This document shows, piece by piece, positions 36,373 through 43,823 of a stretch of DNA of 64,000 bases. Both the position numbers and the translations under genes were made by a program. This DNA is from Altererythrobacter ishigakiensis (GTDB taxonomy: Bacteria > Pseudomonadota > Alphaproteobacteria > Sphingomonadales > Sphingomonadaceae): positions 2,442,001 through 2,506,000 of the forward strand of contig NZ_CP015963.1 in the NCBI RefSeq assembly GCF_001663155.1, written 5' to 3'. How positions within the stretch are numbered: position 1 is the stretch's first letter; each line of letters begins with the position of its first letter. The notes beneath the pieces were generated by a model. It was given only the letters and a program-made list of their open reading frames with translations, did not search any database and had not been told where the DNA came from.

Positions 36373-36400
36373 AAAAGGGCGCCTTGCGGGGCGCCCTTTT
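36373..36400. terminator. Bidirectional terminator between MCP and nusG
   Basis: GGGCGCC at 36377-36383 pairs with GGCGCCC at 36390-36396 around a six-base loop. A run of A before and four T after the stem let it act on both strands, ending the plus-strand MCP gene and the minus-strand nusG gene. Confidence 0.85.
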
Positions 36401-36423
36401 CAATATCGGCTTGATTGTTGGCC

Positions 36424-36960
36424 TTACTTGACGAGTTCGACTTGCTCGAATTCCAGTTCGACCGGAGTGGCGCGGCCAAAAATCGAGACCGAAACCTTGA
36501 CCTTTGCCTTGTCGAAATCGAGCTCTTCAACGACACCGTTGAAACTCGCAAACGGTCCGTCAAGAACCTTGACCTGATCACCAATCTCGTAATCCACGTT
36601 GATCTGCTGTTTAGGCGCGGCCTTCGCTTCTTCAACACCGCCAAAGTAGCGCGCTGCCTCTTTCTCGCTGATAGGCTGTGGCTTGTTCCCCGAGCCAAGG
36701 AAACCGGTAACTTTCGGCGTATTCTTGACCAAGTGATAAACATCATCGGTCATTTTGAGCTTCGCCAAAACATAGCCGGGCATGAATTTGCGCTCGACCT
36801 GAACCTTCTTGCCGCGCTTAACTTCGGTAACCGTTTCGGTCGGGACCTGGACGTCCTCTACCGCTTCGGAAAGTCCAAGTCGTTCGGCTTCGTGAATGAT
36901 CGCATCGCGAACCTTGTTCTCGAAACCGGAATAGGCGTGAATGATATACCAGCGGGCCAT
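36424..36960 (-). CDS. nusG: Transcription termination/antitermination protein NusG
   Basis: RNA-polymerase-bound elongation factor that also links transcription to ribosomes and Rho. The 178-residue protein starts MARWYIIHAYSG, has the NGN-domain MPGYVLAKL segment in the middle and the KOW domain near the end (GDQVKVLDGPFASFNG). Length and motifs are as usual. It follows secE by 21 bases in the standard secE-nusG order. The ribosomal protein genes rplK-rplA that often follow are not here: a terminator and the chemotaxis cluster come instead. Confidence 0.97.
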   Translation of the reverse strand: MARWYIIHAYSGFENKVRDAIIHEAERLGLSEAVEDVQVPTETVTEVKRGKKVQVERKFMPGYVLAKLKMTDDVYHLVKNTPKVTGFLGSGNKPQPISEKEAARYFGGVEEAKAAPKQQINVDYEIGDQVKVLDGPFASFNGVVEELDFDKAKVKVSVSIFGRATPVELEFEQVELVK

Positions 36961-36981
36961 CGTTGGATCAGTCCTTCAATC

Positions 36982-37191
36982 TTAAGCGAGCGAAAGCAGC
37001 CATTGGACGACTGCATTGAATACCGTATCGATGCCGAGGAAGAACAACGACAGCAAAACCATCATGATGAAGACGAAGATTGCTGTGCGGATCGTCTCTT
37101 CACGAGTCGGCCACACCACCTTGCTGGTCTCGCTGCGAACCTGATTCACAAATTCAGCAGGCGACGTCTTGCGCTTTTTCTCTTCGGCCAT
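36982..37191 (-). CDS. secE: Preprotein translocase subunit SecE
   Basis: Small essential subunit of the SecYEG channel. From ATG 37191 it is 69 residues with a charged amphipathic N-terminal region, the conserved VRSETSKVVWPTREE segment and a single membrane span (AIFVFIMMVLLSLFFLGI). AAGGA lies before the start; an upstream in-frame start 12 codons earlier seems less likely. It is co-directional with nusG. The tRNA-Trp gene, which commonly precedes secE, lies further upstream beyond the symporter gene. Confidence 0.95.
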   Translation of the reverse strand: MAEEKKRKTSPAEFVNQVRSETSKVVWPTREETIRTAIFVFIMMVLLSLFFLGIDTVFNAVVQWLLSLA

Positions 37192-37445
37192 CGGTCCTTG
37201 AGCCTCTTGTCCTCGGAACAACTTCATTGCTCTTCCGCTAATGTCTTTCAGGTAGGGTTTCTCGCCGCCCCGAACAAGGTCCGGGAGGGGCTGCTATCTG
37301 ATTCCAATGTCGGAAGACGGGAAGGCATCTAGGCGGCGCGTACAACAATTGCAAGTAGGAGAAAGTGGGATTCGCGCTTGAACAGACCAAGTCACACCAC
37401 TAGCGTGCGCGGCTTATCTTTGGGTTGCTCTTGGGGAAGCCACAC

Positions 37446-38963
37446 ATGGCAGTAGCAGATACAGCGTCAGTCTCTCTGATTGATCGCGTTACGAATATTT
37501 CCGATTTCATCTGGGTGGGCACATGGAATGGCGCAGAAGTCCTGCCTTTCCCGCCGATGACGATTATCCTTCTGGGCGTTGGCCTTTGGATCATGATCGG
37601 CCTGAAATTCTACCCGATCCGCAAGCTGGGCAGTGCCTTTGCCGGGCTATTTTCCAGCCGCAAGGGCTCTGGCGAGGGTGAAATCTCCCCATTCGCGGCT
37701 CTTTCGACCGCGCTTTCCGGACAAGTCGGCACCGGTAACTTAACCGGTGTGGCAACGGCGATCGCACTCGGTGGACCAGGCGCGATATTCTGGATGTGGA
37801 TCACTGCACTGTTTGGAATGGCACTGGCTTTCGCCGAAGGTTCGCTCGCAATCCGATACCGCGAGACGACTTCGGATGGTGTGAAGCGCGGCGGCCCGAT
37901 GAGCTATATCATGATGGGGCTGGGCCCGAAATGGACCTGGCTGGCGATCCTGTTTTGTCTGGGCACGCTGTTCTCGGCAATGGTGACCGGCAACACAATT
38001 CAGGCCAATGCAGTCGCGGATGGCCTTAACGAGCTGTTCGGTATCGAGGAATGGCTCGGCGGACTGATCGTGGCAATTCTGGTGTTCATTGTAATTATCG
38101 GCGGCATCAAATCGATTGGTAATGTGGCGGAAAAGGTCGTTCCGTTCATGGCGGCGGCCTATATCCTGATGGCGTTCATCGCCTTGGTCATAAACTATGC
38201 AGACCTGCCGGCTACTTTCGGACTAATCTTCCACGGTGCGTTCAATCCGCAGGCGGCAACCGGCGGTTTTGTAGGTGCGGCAATCATTCTGGCAATTCGG
38301 GCAGGTGTTGCTCGTGGTTTGTTCTCGAACGAAGCCGGTCAAGGCTCGACAGCCATCGCCCACGCCGTGGCACAGACCAATGACCCGGAGCAGCAGGGCC
38401 GGATGGCGATGCTCGGTACATTCATCGATACGATCGTGATCTGCACCATGACCGCGCTGGTTATCCTGACCGTTCAAGGCAATTTTACCGGCGGCGGCGA
38501 AGCGGTAGCACACGCTTGGAATTCCGACCTCGAGGGTTTTGCGATGACCAGCGGGGCTTTCGCAGCGGCATTCCCGTTCGAGATCGCTTCGATCCCGATT
38601 GGCACCCTGATCGCCAGTGTCGCGCTCATCCTGTTCGTGTTCACTACCCTGCTCACATGGAGCTACTATGGAGAGCGCGCGATCACATTCATGTATGATC
38701 GCATTCCAGGTTCAACCCGCGGTGGCGAAAAGATCCTGCACATGATCTGGCGCTTGCTCTGGTGTGTTGTGATCTACGTTGGTTCGACACAGGACCTGCA
38801 GCTGGTTTGGCGCCTTGGAGACATTTCCAATGCGGCGATGGCGCTGCCTAACCTGCTTGCTCTGGCGCTACTTTCCGGCGTGGTGTTTAAGCTGGCTCAG
38901 GGTGACAAAACCGCCGGCAATGATTTCCACGCTGACACCAAGGAAGAGCCGGAGGAATACTAA
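37446..38963 (+). CDS. Sodium:alanine/glycine symporter family protein (AgcS)
   Basis: Inner-membrane Na+-coupled amino acid symporter of 505 residues with ten or more helices. The family segment ALSTALSGQVGTGNLTGVATAIALGGPGAIFWMW is represented in order (SGQVGTGNL, GGPGA), followed by GGPMSYI and SNEAGQGSTAIAHA. These are strong AgcS signatures; the preferred amino acid is not readable. ATG 37446 follows GGGGAAG. It lies on the plus strand between secE and tRNA-Trp, which both read on the minus strand, and it has its own terminator. Confidence 0.93.
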   Translation: MAVADTASVSLIDRVTNISDFIWVGTWNGAEVLPFPPMTIILLGVGLWIMIGLKFYPIRKLGSAFAGLFSSRKGSGEGEISPFAALSTALSGQVGTGNLTGVATAIALGGPGAIFWMWITALFGMALAFAEGSLAIRYRETTSDGVKRGGPMSYIMMGLGPKWTWLAILFCLGTLFSAMVTGNTIQANAVADGLNELFGIEEWLGGLIVAILVFIVIIGGIKSIGNVAEKVVPFMAAAYILMAFIALVINYADLPATFGLIFHGAFNPQAATGGFVGAAIILAIRAGVARGLFSNEAGQGSTAIAHAVAQTNDPEQQGRMAMLGTFIDTIVICTMTALVILTVQGNFTGGGEAVAHAWNSDLEGFAMTSGAFAAAFPFEIASIPIGTLIASVALILFVFTTLLTWSYYGERAITFMYDRIPGSTRGGEKILHMIWRLLWCVVIYVGSTQDLQLVWRLGDISNAAMALPNLLALALLSGVVFKLAQGDKTAGNDFHADTKEEPEEY

Positions 38964-38987
38964 CGGCTTTCAATCTCGAACAAACAG

Positions 38988-39016
38988 GGCCGGCCCAGCG
39001 ATGGGTCGGCCTTTTT
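38988..39016 (+). terminator. Rho-independent terminator of the AgcS gene
   Basis: GGCCGGCCC at 38988-38996 pairs with GGGTCGGCC at 39003-39011 (one G-T pair) around a six-base loop, followed by five T. It begins 25 bases after the symporter stop. Confidence 0.85.
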
Positions 39017-39036
39017 GCTTTCGAAGATCGAAGAAA

Positions 39037-39112
39037 TGGCAGGGGCGACAGGATTCGAACCCGTGGCCCTCGGTTTTGGAGACCGATGCTCTACCAGCTG
39101 AGCTACGCCCCT
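39037..39112 (-). tRNA. tRNA-Trp (anticodon CCA)
   Basis: A 76-base minus-strand tRNA with encoded CCA. The acceptor stem pairs AGGGGCG with CGCCCCT, the D arm carries AGCTCAG..GGTAGAGC, the T loop GGTTCGAATCC, and the anticodon loop CTCCAAA gives CCA at 39077-39079, which reads UGG. It is the only Trp tRNA in view and belongs to the usual tRNA-Trp-secE-nusG block, here split by the symporter gene. Confidence 0.96.
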
Positions 39113-39234
39113 GCACGAGGACACGCCCTCTATCGCCAAGCAAAGCACATGGCAACATCAATAGCGCCCAAATCATCGTCGGGTGCGATTTCGTTTGGCC
39201 TTACCCCTACCCTGACTGCTACAAAGAGCAGGCT

Positions 39235-39933
39235 ATGCATTCGCCATTTCCCGCGCCCATTCCAACAGAGATGCTTCTGCTCGCTTACCGTAGCGGTATT
39301 TTCCCGATGGCAGACCGGCGCGATGACCCTGAAGTATTTTGGGTCGAGCCCAAGGATCGGGCGATTATTCCTCTCGACAGGTTTCACGCATCGAAAAGCC
39401 TACGCAAAGCCATTGCGAAGGAAACTTTCCGCGTCACGATCGATCAGGCGTTCGATGAGATAATCGAAGCGTGCGCCAAACCGCGCAAAGACCATGCAGA
39501 GAGCTGGATCAGCGATCGGATCATTGCCAGCTATCGGAATTTGCACCGAGCGGGACACGCCCATTCAATCGAATGTTGGGAAGAAGATCAGCTGGTTGGC
39601 GGCCTTTACGGCGTTTGCTTTGACCAGGTCTTCTGTGGCGAGAGCATGTTCAGCGAACGCAGCAACGCCAGCAAGATCGCCTTGGCTTGGCTTGTCTCGT
39701 TAATGCGGCGGGCCGGATATCGCTTACTCGATTGCCAGTTCATGACCGATCATTTGCGCACACTGGGCGCTGTGGAGATTACGCAGAAACATTATCTCGA
39801 AGGTTTGGCTCAATGTGCGGGAGAAGCCGACATGACCCTGCCACAAGCTTTCAGCGATCAGATTCGCGAGGCCAAGAATGCTCACTCTTCGCCGGGAAAA
39901 CTCATCGCGCAATCCTTGACCCAAACATCGTAG
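39235..39933 (+). CDS. aat: Leucyl/phenylalanyl-tRNA-protein transferase
   Basis: Adds leucine or phenylalanine to the N-terminus of proteins starting with Arg or Lys, so that ClpS-ClpAP can degrade them. From ATG 39235 it is 232 residues. LLLAYRSGIFPMAD, FWVEPKDRAIIPL, GGLYGV and the downstream FCGESMFS and DCQFMTDHL match the family in order. A longer frame upstream runs through the tRNA-Trp region and is not real coding. Its last 52 bases overlap the convergent DUF2155 gene. Confidence 0.95.
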   Translation: MHSPFPAPIPTEMLLLAYRSGIFPMADRRDDPEVFWVEPKDRAIIPLDRFHASKSLRKAIAKETFRVTIDQAFDEIIEACAKPRKDHAESWISDRIIASYRNLHRAGHAHSIECWEEDQLVGGLYGVCFDQVFCGESMFSERSNASKIALAWLVSLMRRAGYRLLDCQFMTDHLRTLGAVEITQKHYLEGLAQCAGEADMTLPQAFSDQIREAKNAHSSPGKLIAQSLTQTS

Positions 39934-40403
39934 ATTGGATGTTCGACAACGTTCAGGCTTGGAGATTCTTTGAAGAGCCAGCCAGAGAAAATGCGTTCGA
40001 ATTCATTCGAGCCGCGTGGCTGGACATCAACCTGTACGAATGCACCGGTCTCACGCTGCATCTCCCAAGGAGCAGTTCGTTCACAAGCGCGGAGACTGAT
40101 ACGAATGTCACCAAAAGTGAGCGTTTCGCCCGGCGCTAGTTGGATGTCCTGACTTGAATTGTTGCGCTTGTTCAGCAAGCCCAGCGTCCCGACACGCTCC
40201 ACCATCGGAGTACCGACAGCTTCCGCTGTCACAGCATCGATAAGTTGTTCCGAAGCGCCTTGAGCGCCTTCGCCTGCAGTCGTTGCCTCAGAAAGGGGTG
40301 ATCCCTCGAGAATATACCCATCATCAGGCGCACCAGACTCCTCGCCACAACTGGCAGACAAGCAGGCCGAGATTGCGACAAGTCCGAGATGCGCCGCGCG
40401 CAT
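39882..40403 (-). CDS. DUF2155 domain protein, exported
   Basis: A 173-residue exported protein. The N-terminus has a short hydrophobic segment ending in a cysteine (ISACLSASC), so a lipoprotein is possible though the lipobox is not ideal. The C-terminal half, with LNKRNNSSQDIQLAPGE, LRACERTAPWE and VQPRGSNEFERIFSGWLF, is the DUF2155 domain known from alphaproteobacteria; its role is unknown. It follows the NDUFA12-like gene by two bases and overlaps the convergent aat gene by 52 bases. Confidence 0.8.
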   Translation of the reverse strand: MRAAHLGLVAISACLSASCGEESGAPDDGYILEGSPLSEATTAGEGAQGASEQLIDAVTAEAVGTPMVERVGTLGLLNKRNNSSQDIQLAPGETLTFGDIRISLRACERTAPWEMQRETGAFVQVDVQPRGSNEFERIFSGWLFKESPSLNVVEHPIYDVWVKDCAMSFPGEE

Positions 40404-40405
40404 GA

Positions 40406-40801
40406 TCAGCTTTCCGGGCTCCAGGCTTCGTAATCGCCGGTCGCTTTCGCACGTTTACCACCGCGCTCCAATGCCCCTTGCGGCCGATATGCGGAAACGG
40501 TGCCTGTCGCATTCGGCGTGTAATCTGCCTCCCAGATCTTCGCGGGTGGCAAACGACTTTCCGGCACGTCATCGAACGAGCCGTGCAGCCAGCCATGCCA
40601 TTCAGAAGGCACGCGGCTGGCGTCATTATTGCCATTATAGATCACCCAGCGACGCTCTTTTTCGCCTTCTTTCGGCTTAGACCGATAGTATTTGTTGCCC
40701 TGCGCGTCGGTGCCCACATGTTCGCCTTTGCGAGCTGTGTAGAGCATGGTGCCGATGGTCGCGCCATCCCACCAGGTAAATATTTTGCCGAAGATTCCCA
40801 T
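40406..40801 (-). CDS. NADH:ubiquinone oxidoreductase subunit NDUFA12-like (B17.2)
   Basis: Accessory subunit of respiratory complex I shared by alphaproteobacteria and mitochondria, where NDUFA12 caps the peripheral arm. From ATG 40801 it is 131 residues. Features are TWWDGATIGTML near the start, GNKYYRSK, the RRWVIYNG segment, VPSEWHGWLHG and W in PPAKIWEADY, a set highly typical of the family. The nuo operon is not in the window. It sits in a run with DUF192 and recX upstream and DUF2155 downstream. Confidence 0.92.
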   Translation of the reverse strand: MGIFGKIFTWWDGATIGTMLYTARKGEHVGTDAQGNKYYRSKPKEGEKERRWVIYNGNNDASRVPSEWHGWLHGSFDDVPESRLPPAKIWEADYTPNATGTVSAYRPQGALERGGKRAKATGDYEAWSPES

Positions 40802-40849
40802 AGCGTCGCAGCGCTTAGCCCAATGCGATGCGCGGGCCAAGTCGGAAGA

Positions 40850-41365
40850 TTAGTCAGGAAGTGAGTATTCCACCTTATCACCGGGCTCAATGCCCAGGGC
40901 CGCTGCCCTGCCGCCGCGCAACTCAAGCACAGCGCTGGTCAGTCCGGCGGACGACACCGACAGGAGCGAATAAGGTTCCGTGTTCGCGGCGATGTTGGTG
41001 ATCCGCCCGTCAGTGCCGACGAATATGATATCGAGCGAAAGCGGCGTGTTCTTCATCCAGAAACTTCGCGGTTCTGGCCCGTCGGAAGGAAAAAGCATGC
41101 CTTCAAAGTCACCAAGCTCGTTTCGGAACATAAGCCCCCGCGCCTGAGCTTCATCGCTTGCCGCCAATTCAACGCGAAACGCGTGCATGGTTTCGCCGGA
41201 TTGAACCTGAAGGTCGATCACTTGCAGGCCGGAAAGCGGATGCCGGTCGACAGTCGCAGTTGCCGGACCTGTCTCGGCTGAACCACTTGCGACCTGCGCC
41301 TCTGACGCAGGAGAGCATGCTCCCAGCGCCGCCGAACCCAACAACATGAACAATTTAGCGATCAT
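40850..41365 (-). CDS. DUF192 lipoprotein
   Basis: A 171-residue predicted lipoprotein with lipobox LGAC after a short hydrophobic segment, followed by the DUF192 domain. The domain shows VELAASDEAQARGLMFRNEL, the FWMKNTPLSLDIIFV strand pair and a C-terminal VLELRGGRAAALGIEPGD, as in the whole family. The biochemical role is not known. ATG 41365 shares one base with the recX stop (TAATG), so the two are coupled; the NDUFA12-like gene follows after 48 bases. Confidence 0.85.
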   Translation of the reverse strand: MIAKLFMLLGSAALGACSPASEAQVASGSAETGPATATVDRHPLSGLQVIDLQVQSGETMHAFRVELAASDEAQARGLMFRNELGDFEGMLFPSDGPEPRSFWMKNTPLSLDIIFVGTDGRITNIAANTEPYSLLSVSSAGLTSAVLELRGGRAAALGIEPGDKVEYSLPD

Positions 41366-41928
41366 TACTGCCAATCCTCAGCTTCGTAGGCCCATTCTTC
41401 GGCTTCTTCTATGCTACCAGCATCGATGATTGCCTTGGCCATGCCAAAGTCATGGCCTGCGCGAACCATTGCTGCAATCTGTTTCTCACGCTTCTTCGGA
41501 TCTCCTTCCTTCGCAGAACCGTAGGTACTGACAAAGGGGCCAAAACTGCGCTTGCGGGCAAGCAACAGTGCTGCCTTCCGTGCATTCACCTCATCGGGAA
41601 CGAGCTCGCTGCGGATGGCTTCGTCGATCCCGGCTGCACGAAGGGTCTCGTCAACTCGCCGCCGACCATATCCCTTACGCAGAAGACCCGCTGTTCGTGC
41701 CTGTGCATAGGCCCCGTCATCAATGTAGCGCAGCTCAACCAGCCAGTCGGCAACAGCATCGACATCCAGTTCGCCGGCATCTTCCTTCACGCCGCGCTCG
41801 CGGACCTTACGATGTAGATAGCTGACCAATTTTGCCCGCGTTGTCGAAAAGCGCGCAACATAAGACAGCGCCAAATCGCGCAATTCAGTCTGATCCAAAG
41901 AGGATAAGTTACGTCGTTTTCGTGACAT
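41365..41928 (-). CDS. recX: RecX family regulatory protein
   Basis: Modulator of RecA filaments, 187 residues built of three-helix repeats. The conserved stretch ALSYVARFSTTRAKLVSYLHRKVRERG, here read at about 18-44, and the following WLVELRYIDDGAYAQARTAGLLRKGYG are clear RecX signatures. recA is not adjacent. No alphaproteobacterial LexA box (GTTC-N7-GTTC) is visible before the ATG at 41928. It starts the recX-DUF192-NDUFA12-DUF2155 run. Confidence 0.88.
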   Translation of the reverse strand: MSRKRRNLSSLDQTELRDLALSYVARFSTTRAKLVSYLHRKVRERGVKEDAGELDVDAVADWLVELRYIDDGAYAQARTAGLLRKGYGRRRVDETLRAAGIDEAIRSELVPDEVNARKAALLLARKRSFGPFVSTYGSAKEGDPKKREKQIAAMVRAGHDFGMAKAIIDAGSIEEAEEWAYEAEDWQ

Positions 41929-41999
41929 GCCGCTTTGCTTTGCAACCTTTTCGCCTTATTCGTGCCACACTCATTATCAAATGGGAAAGACGGATTGGG

Positions 42000-42023
42000 T
42001 GCAGGATAAGGATTTTTCCTGCA
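42000..42023. repeat. Inverted repeat between recX and FAAL genes
   Basis: TGCAGGA and TCCTGCA form perfect 7-base arms around a 10-base AT-rich loop. It lies 60 bases before the FAAL start and about 70 bases before recX. A direct repeat CGTGCCACA occurs at 41961-41969 and 42050-42058 in the same intergenic stretch. Function unknown. Confidence 0.35.
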
Positions 42024-42082
42024 TTGGGGACAAGACAGGCGCTGTAAAACGTGCCACAAGTGACGGGTTTCGCTAGATAATT

Positions 42083-43816
42083 ATGACCGACGCCGCATTG
42101 CAGCCGACGCCGAATGATTGTCCTTTGCCAAGGCGCAAATCGGACTTTTCGACCTTCAATGAAGCAATCGATTACGCAGCGAAGAGCCAAAAAGGGCTCA
42201 ACTTTCACGATATGCGGGGCAATTTGGCCCGCGTTTACCCATATTCCGAGATGCGAACTGACGCGTTGACGATGGCGCGCCAATTGGTTTCATATGGCAT
42301 TGGTAAGGAAGATCGTGTTGCGCTGATCGCGGAAACCGGCCCGGACTTCGCGGCCATGTTTTGTGCGTGCGTATATGTGGGTGCATGGCCGGTGCCGTTG
42401 CCCTTGCCTACCAGCTTCGGCGGCAAAGAGAGCTATATTGACCAGCTTACTGTACAGCTAAACAGCTCTGATCCCAAAGTTCTGCTCTACCCAGAAGAAA
42501 TCGGCGAAATGGCTGCGGCAGCTGCCGAGAGACAAGGTTGCGATGGCGAATCTTACGAGCAATTCAAGATGCGCCCTGCACCGGAATGCGAATTTCCGGA
42601 AGCTGATCCGGAGGACATCTGCTATCTCCAGTATTCGTCTGGATCGACACGCTTTCCAACTGGCGTTGCGGTGACGCATCGCGCACTTCTGCATAATCTC
42701 TACGGCCATTCTACCAGTATGCATGTTGGAGAAGGTGACCGCTGTGTCAGTTGGCTGCCGTGGTATCACGACATGGGCCTCGTCGGTTGTTTCCTGTCGC
42801 TGATAGCCAATCAGGTGAGCTGCGACTATCTGAAACCCGATGCATTTGCGCGCCGCCCGCTGGCTTGGCTTGACATGATCAGCCGCAATAAAGGAACCAC
42901 GCTCTCTTATTCGCCAACATTTGGTTATGATATATGCGCCCGCCGGATCTCCAGCCAAAGCAACGTGGCCGAGCGTTTTGATCTATCTCGGTGGCGTGTA
43001 GCAGGTAACGGTGCGGATATGATCCGTCCGGACGTCATGCAAAGTTTCGTCAACGCTTTCAGCGAAGCAGGTTTCAAAGCCAGCGCCTTCACACCAAGCT
43101 ACGGCCTTGCGGAAAGTGTCCTTGCAGTTACCGTGATGCCGCCTGGTGAAGGTATTAAGGTTGAACTTGTTGAGGAAGAGCGCCTTTCTGGCACTCCGCG
43201 CGATCTGTCGCGTCCAGCTCGCTATCGCGCGATTGTGAACTGCGGCAAACCTGTGCCAGACATGCGGATAGAAATTCGCGGCGAGAATGGTCAGGCGAAA
43301 GGTGATCACCAGATCGGAAAAGTTTGGTGCGAAGGCCCAAGCGTCATGCACTCCTATTTCCGCAACCCCGAAGCCACTGAAGATTGTCTGGTTGATGGTT
43401 GGCTCGATACCGGTGACATGGGCTACGTAGCCGACGGCTATCTATTCATAGTGGGCCGCGCCAAGGACATGATAATCATCAATGGCAAGAACCACTGGCC
43501 ACAAGATATCGAGTGGGCTGTGGAACAGCTCCCTGGTTTCAATCACGGCGATATCGCGGCCTTTGCAGTCGAAACGGACAATGGCGAAGAGGCGCCTGCC
43601 GTTCTGGTTCATTGCCGCGTGTCAGATCCGGAGGAACGGATCAAACTTAGGAATGAGATCGCAGACAAGGTTCGCGGCGTTACCGGGATGAGCTGCGTGG
43701 TCGAACTTGTTCCGCCCCGCACGCTACCACGCACCAGCTCAGGCAAACTTAGCCGCGCAAAGGCAAAGAAGCTTTATCTGGCTGGCGAAATTGTACCGCT
43801 TGATCTGGCCGCCTGA
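42083..43816 (+). CDS. Fatty acyl-AMP ligase (FAAL)
   Basis: ANL-superfamily enzyme of 577 residues that activates fatty acids as acyl-adenylates and hands them to an acyl carrier protein. The loop YSSGSTRFPTGVAVTH, WLPWYHDMGLVG, YGLAESVLAV and TGDMGYVADG with IVGRAKDMIIINGKNHWPQDIE are typical of FAAL/FadD32-type enzymes rather than acyl-CoA ligases. No carrier protein, polyketide or peptide synthase lies nearby. Given the order, a role in sphingolipid or other envelope-lipid acylation is a fair guess, but not shown. Confidence 0.88.
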   Translation: MTDAALQPTPNDCPLPRRKSDFSTFNEAIDYAAKSQKGLNFHDMRGNLARVYPYSEMRTDALTMARQLVSYGIGKEDRVALIAETGPDFAAMFCACVYVGAWPVPLPLPTSFGGKESYIDQLTVQLNSSDPKVLLYPEEIGEMAAAAAERQGCDGESYEQFKMRPAPECEFPEADPEDICYLQYSSGSTRFPTGVAVTHRALLHNLYGHSTSMHVGEGDRCVSWLPWYHDMGLVGCFLSLIANQVSCDYLKPDAFARRPLAWLDMISRNKGTTLSYSPTFGYDICARRISSQSNVAERFDLSRWRVAGNGADMIRPDVMQSFVNAFSEAGFKASAFTPSYGLAESVLAVTVMPPGEGIKVELVEEERLSGTPRDLSRPARYRAIVNCGKPVPDMRIEIRGENGQAKGDHQIGKVWCEGPSVMHSYFRNPEATEDCLVDGWLDTGDMGYVADGYLFIVGRAKDMIIINGKNHWPQDIEWAVEQLPGFNHGDIAAFAVETDNGEEAPAVLVHCRVSDPEERIKLRNEIADKVRGVTGMSCVVELVPPRTLPRTSSGKLSRAKAKKLYLAGEIVPLDLAA

Positions 43817-43823
43817 CATCCGC

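Noticed and set aside
39037..39112. Genomic island attachment site at tRNA-Trp or at tRNA-Lys (61536-61611)
   Set aside because: Neither tRNA is followed by an integrase or a repeat of its 3' end, and neighbours are ordinary genes.
38779..39234. Upstream extension of aat through the AgcS end and the tRNA-Trp gene
   Set aside because: It would run through a terminator and a tRNA; conserved Aat sequence starts only at ATG 39235.
41929..42082. LexA/SOS box before recX
   Set aside because: No GTTC-N7-GTTC or GAAC-N7-GAAC pattern is found in the gap.
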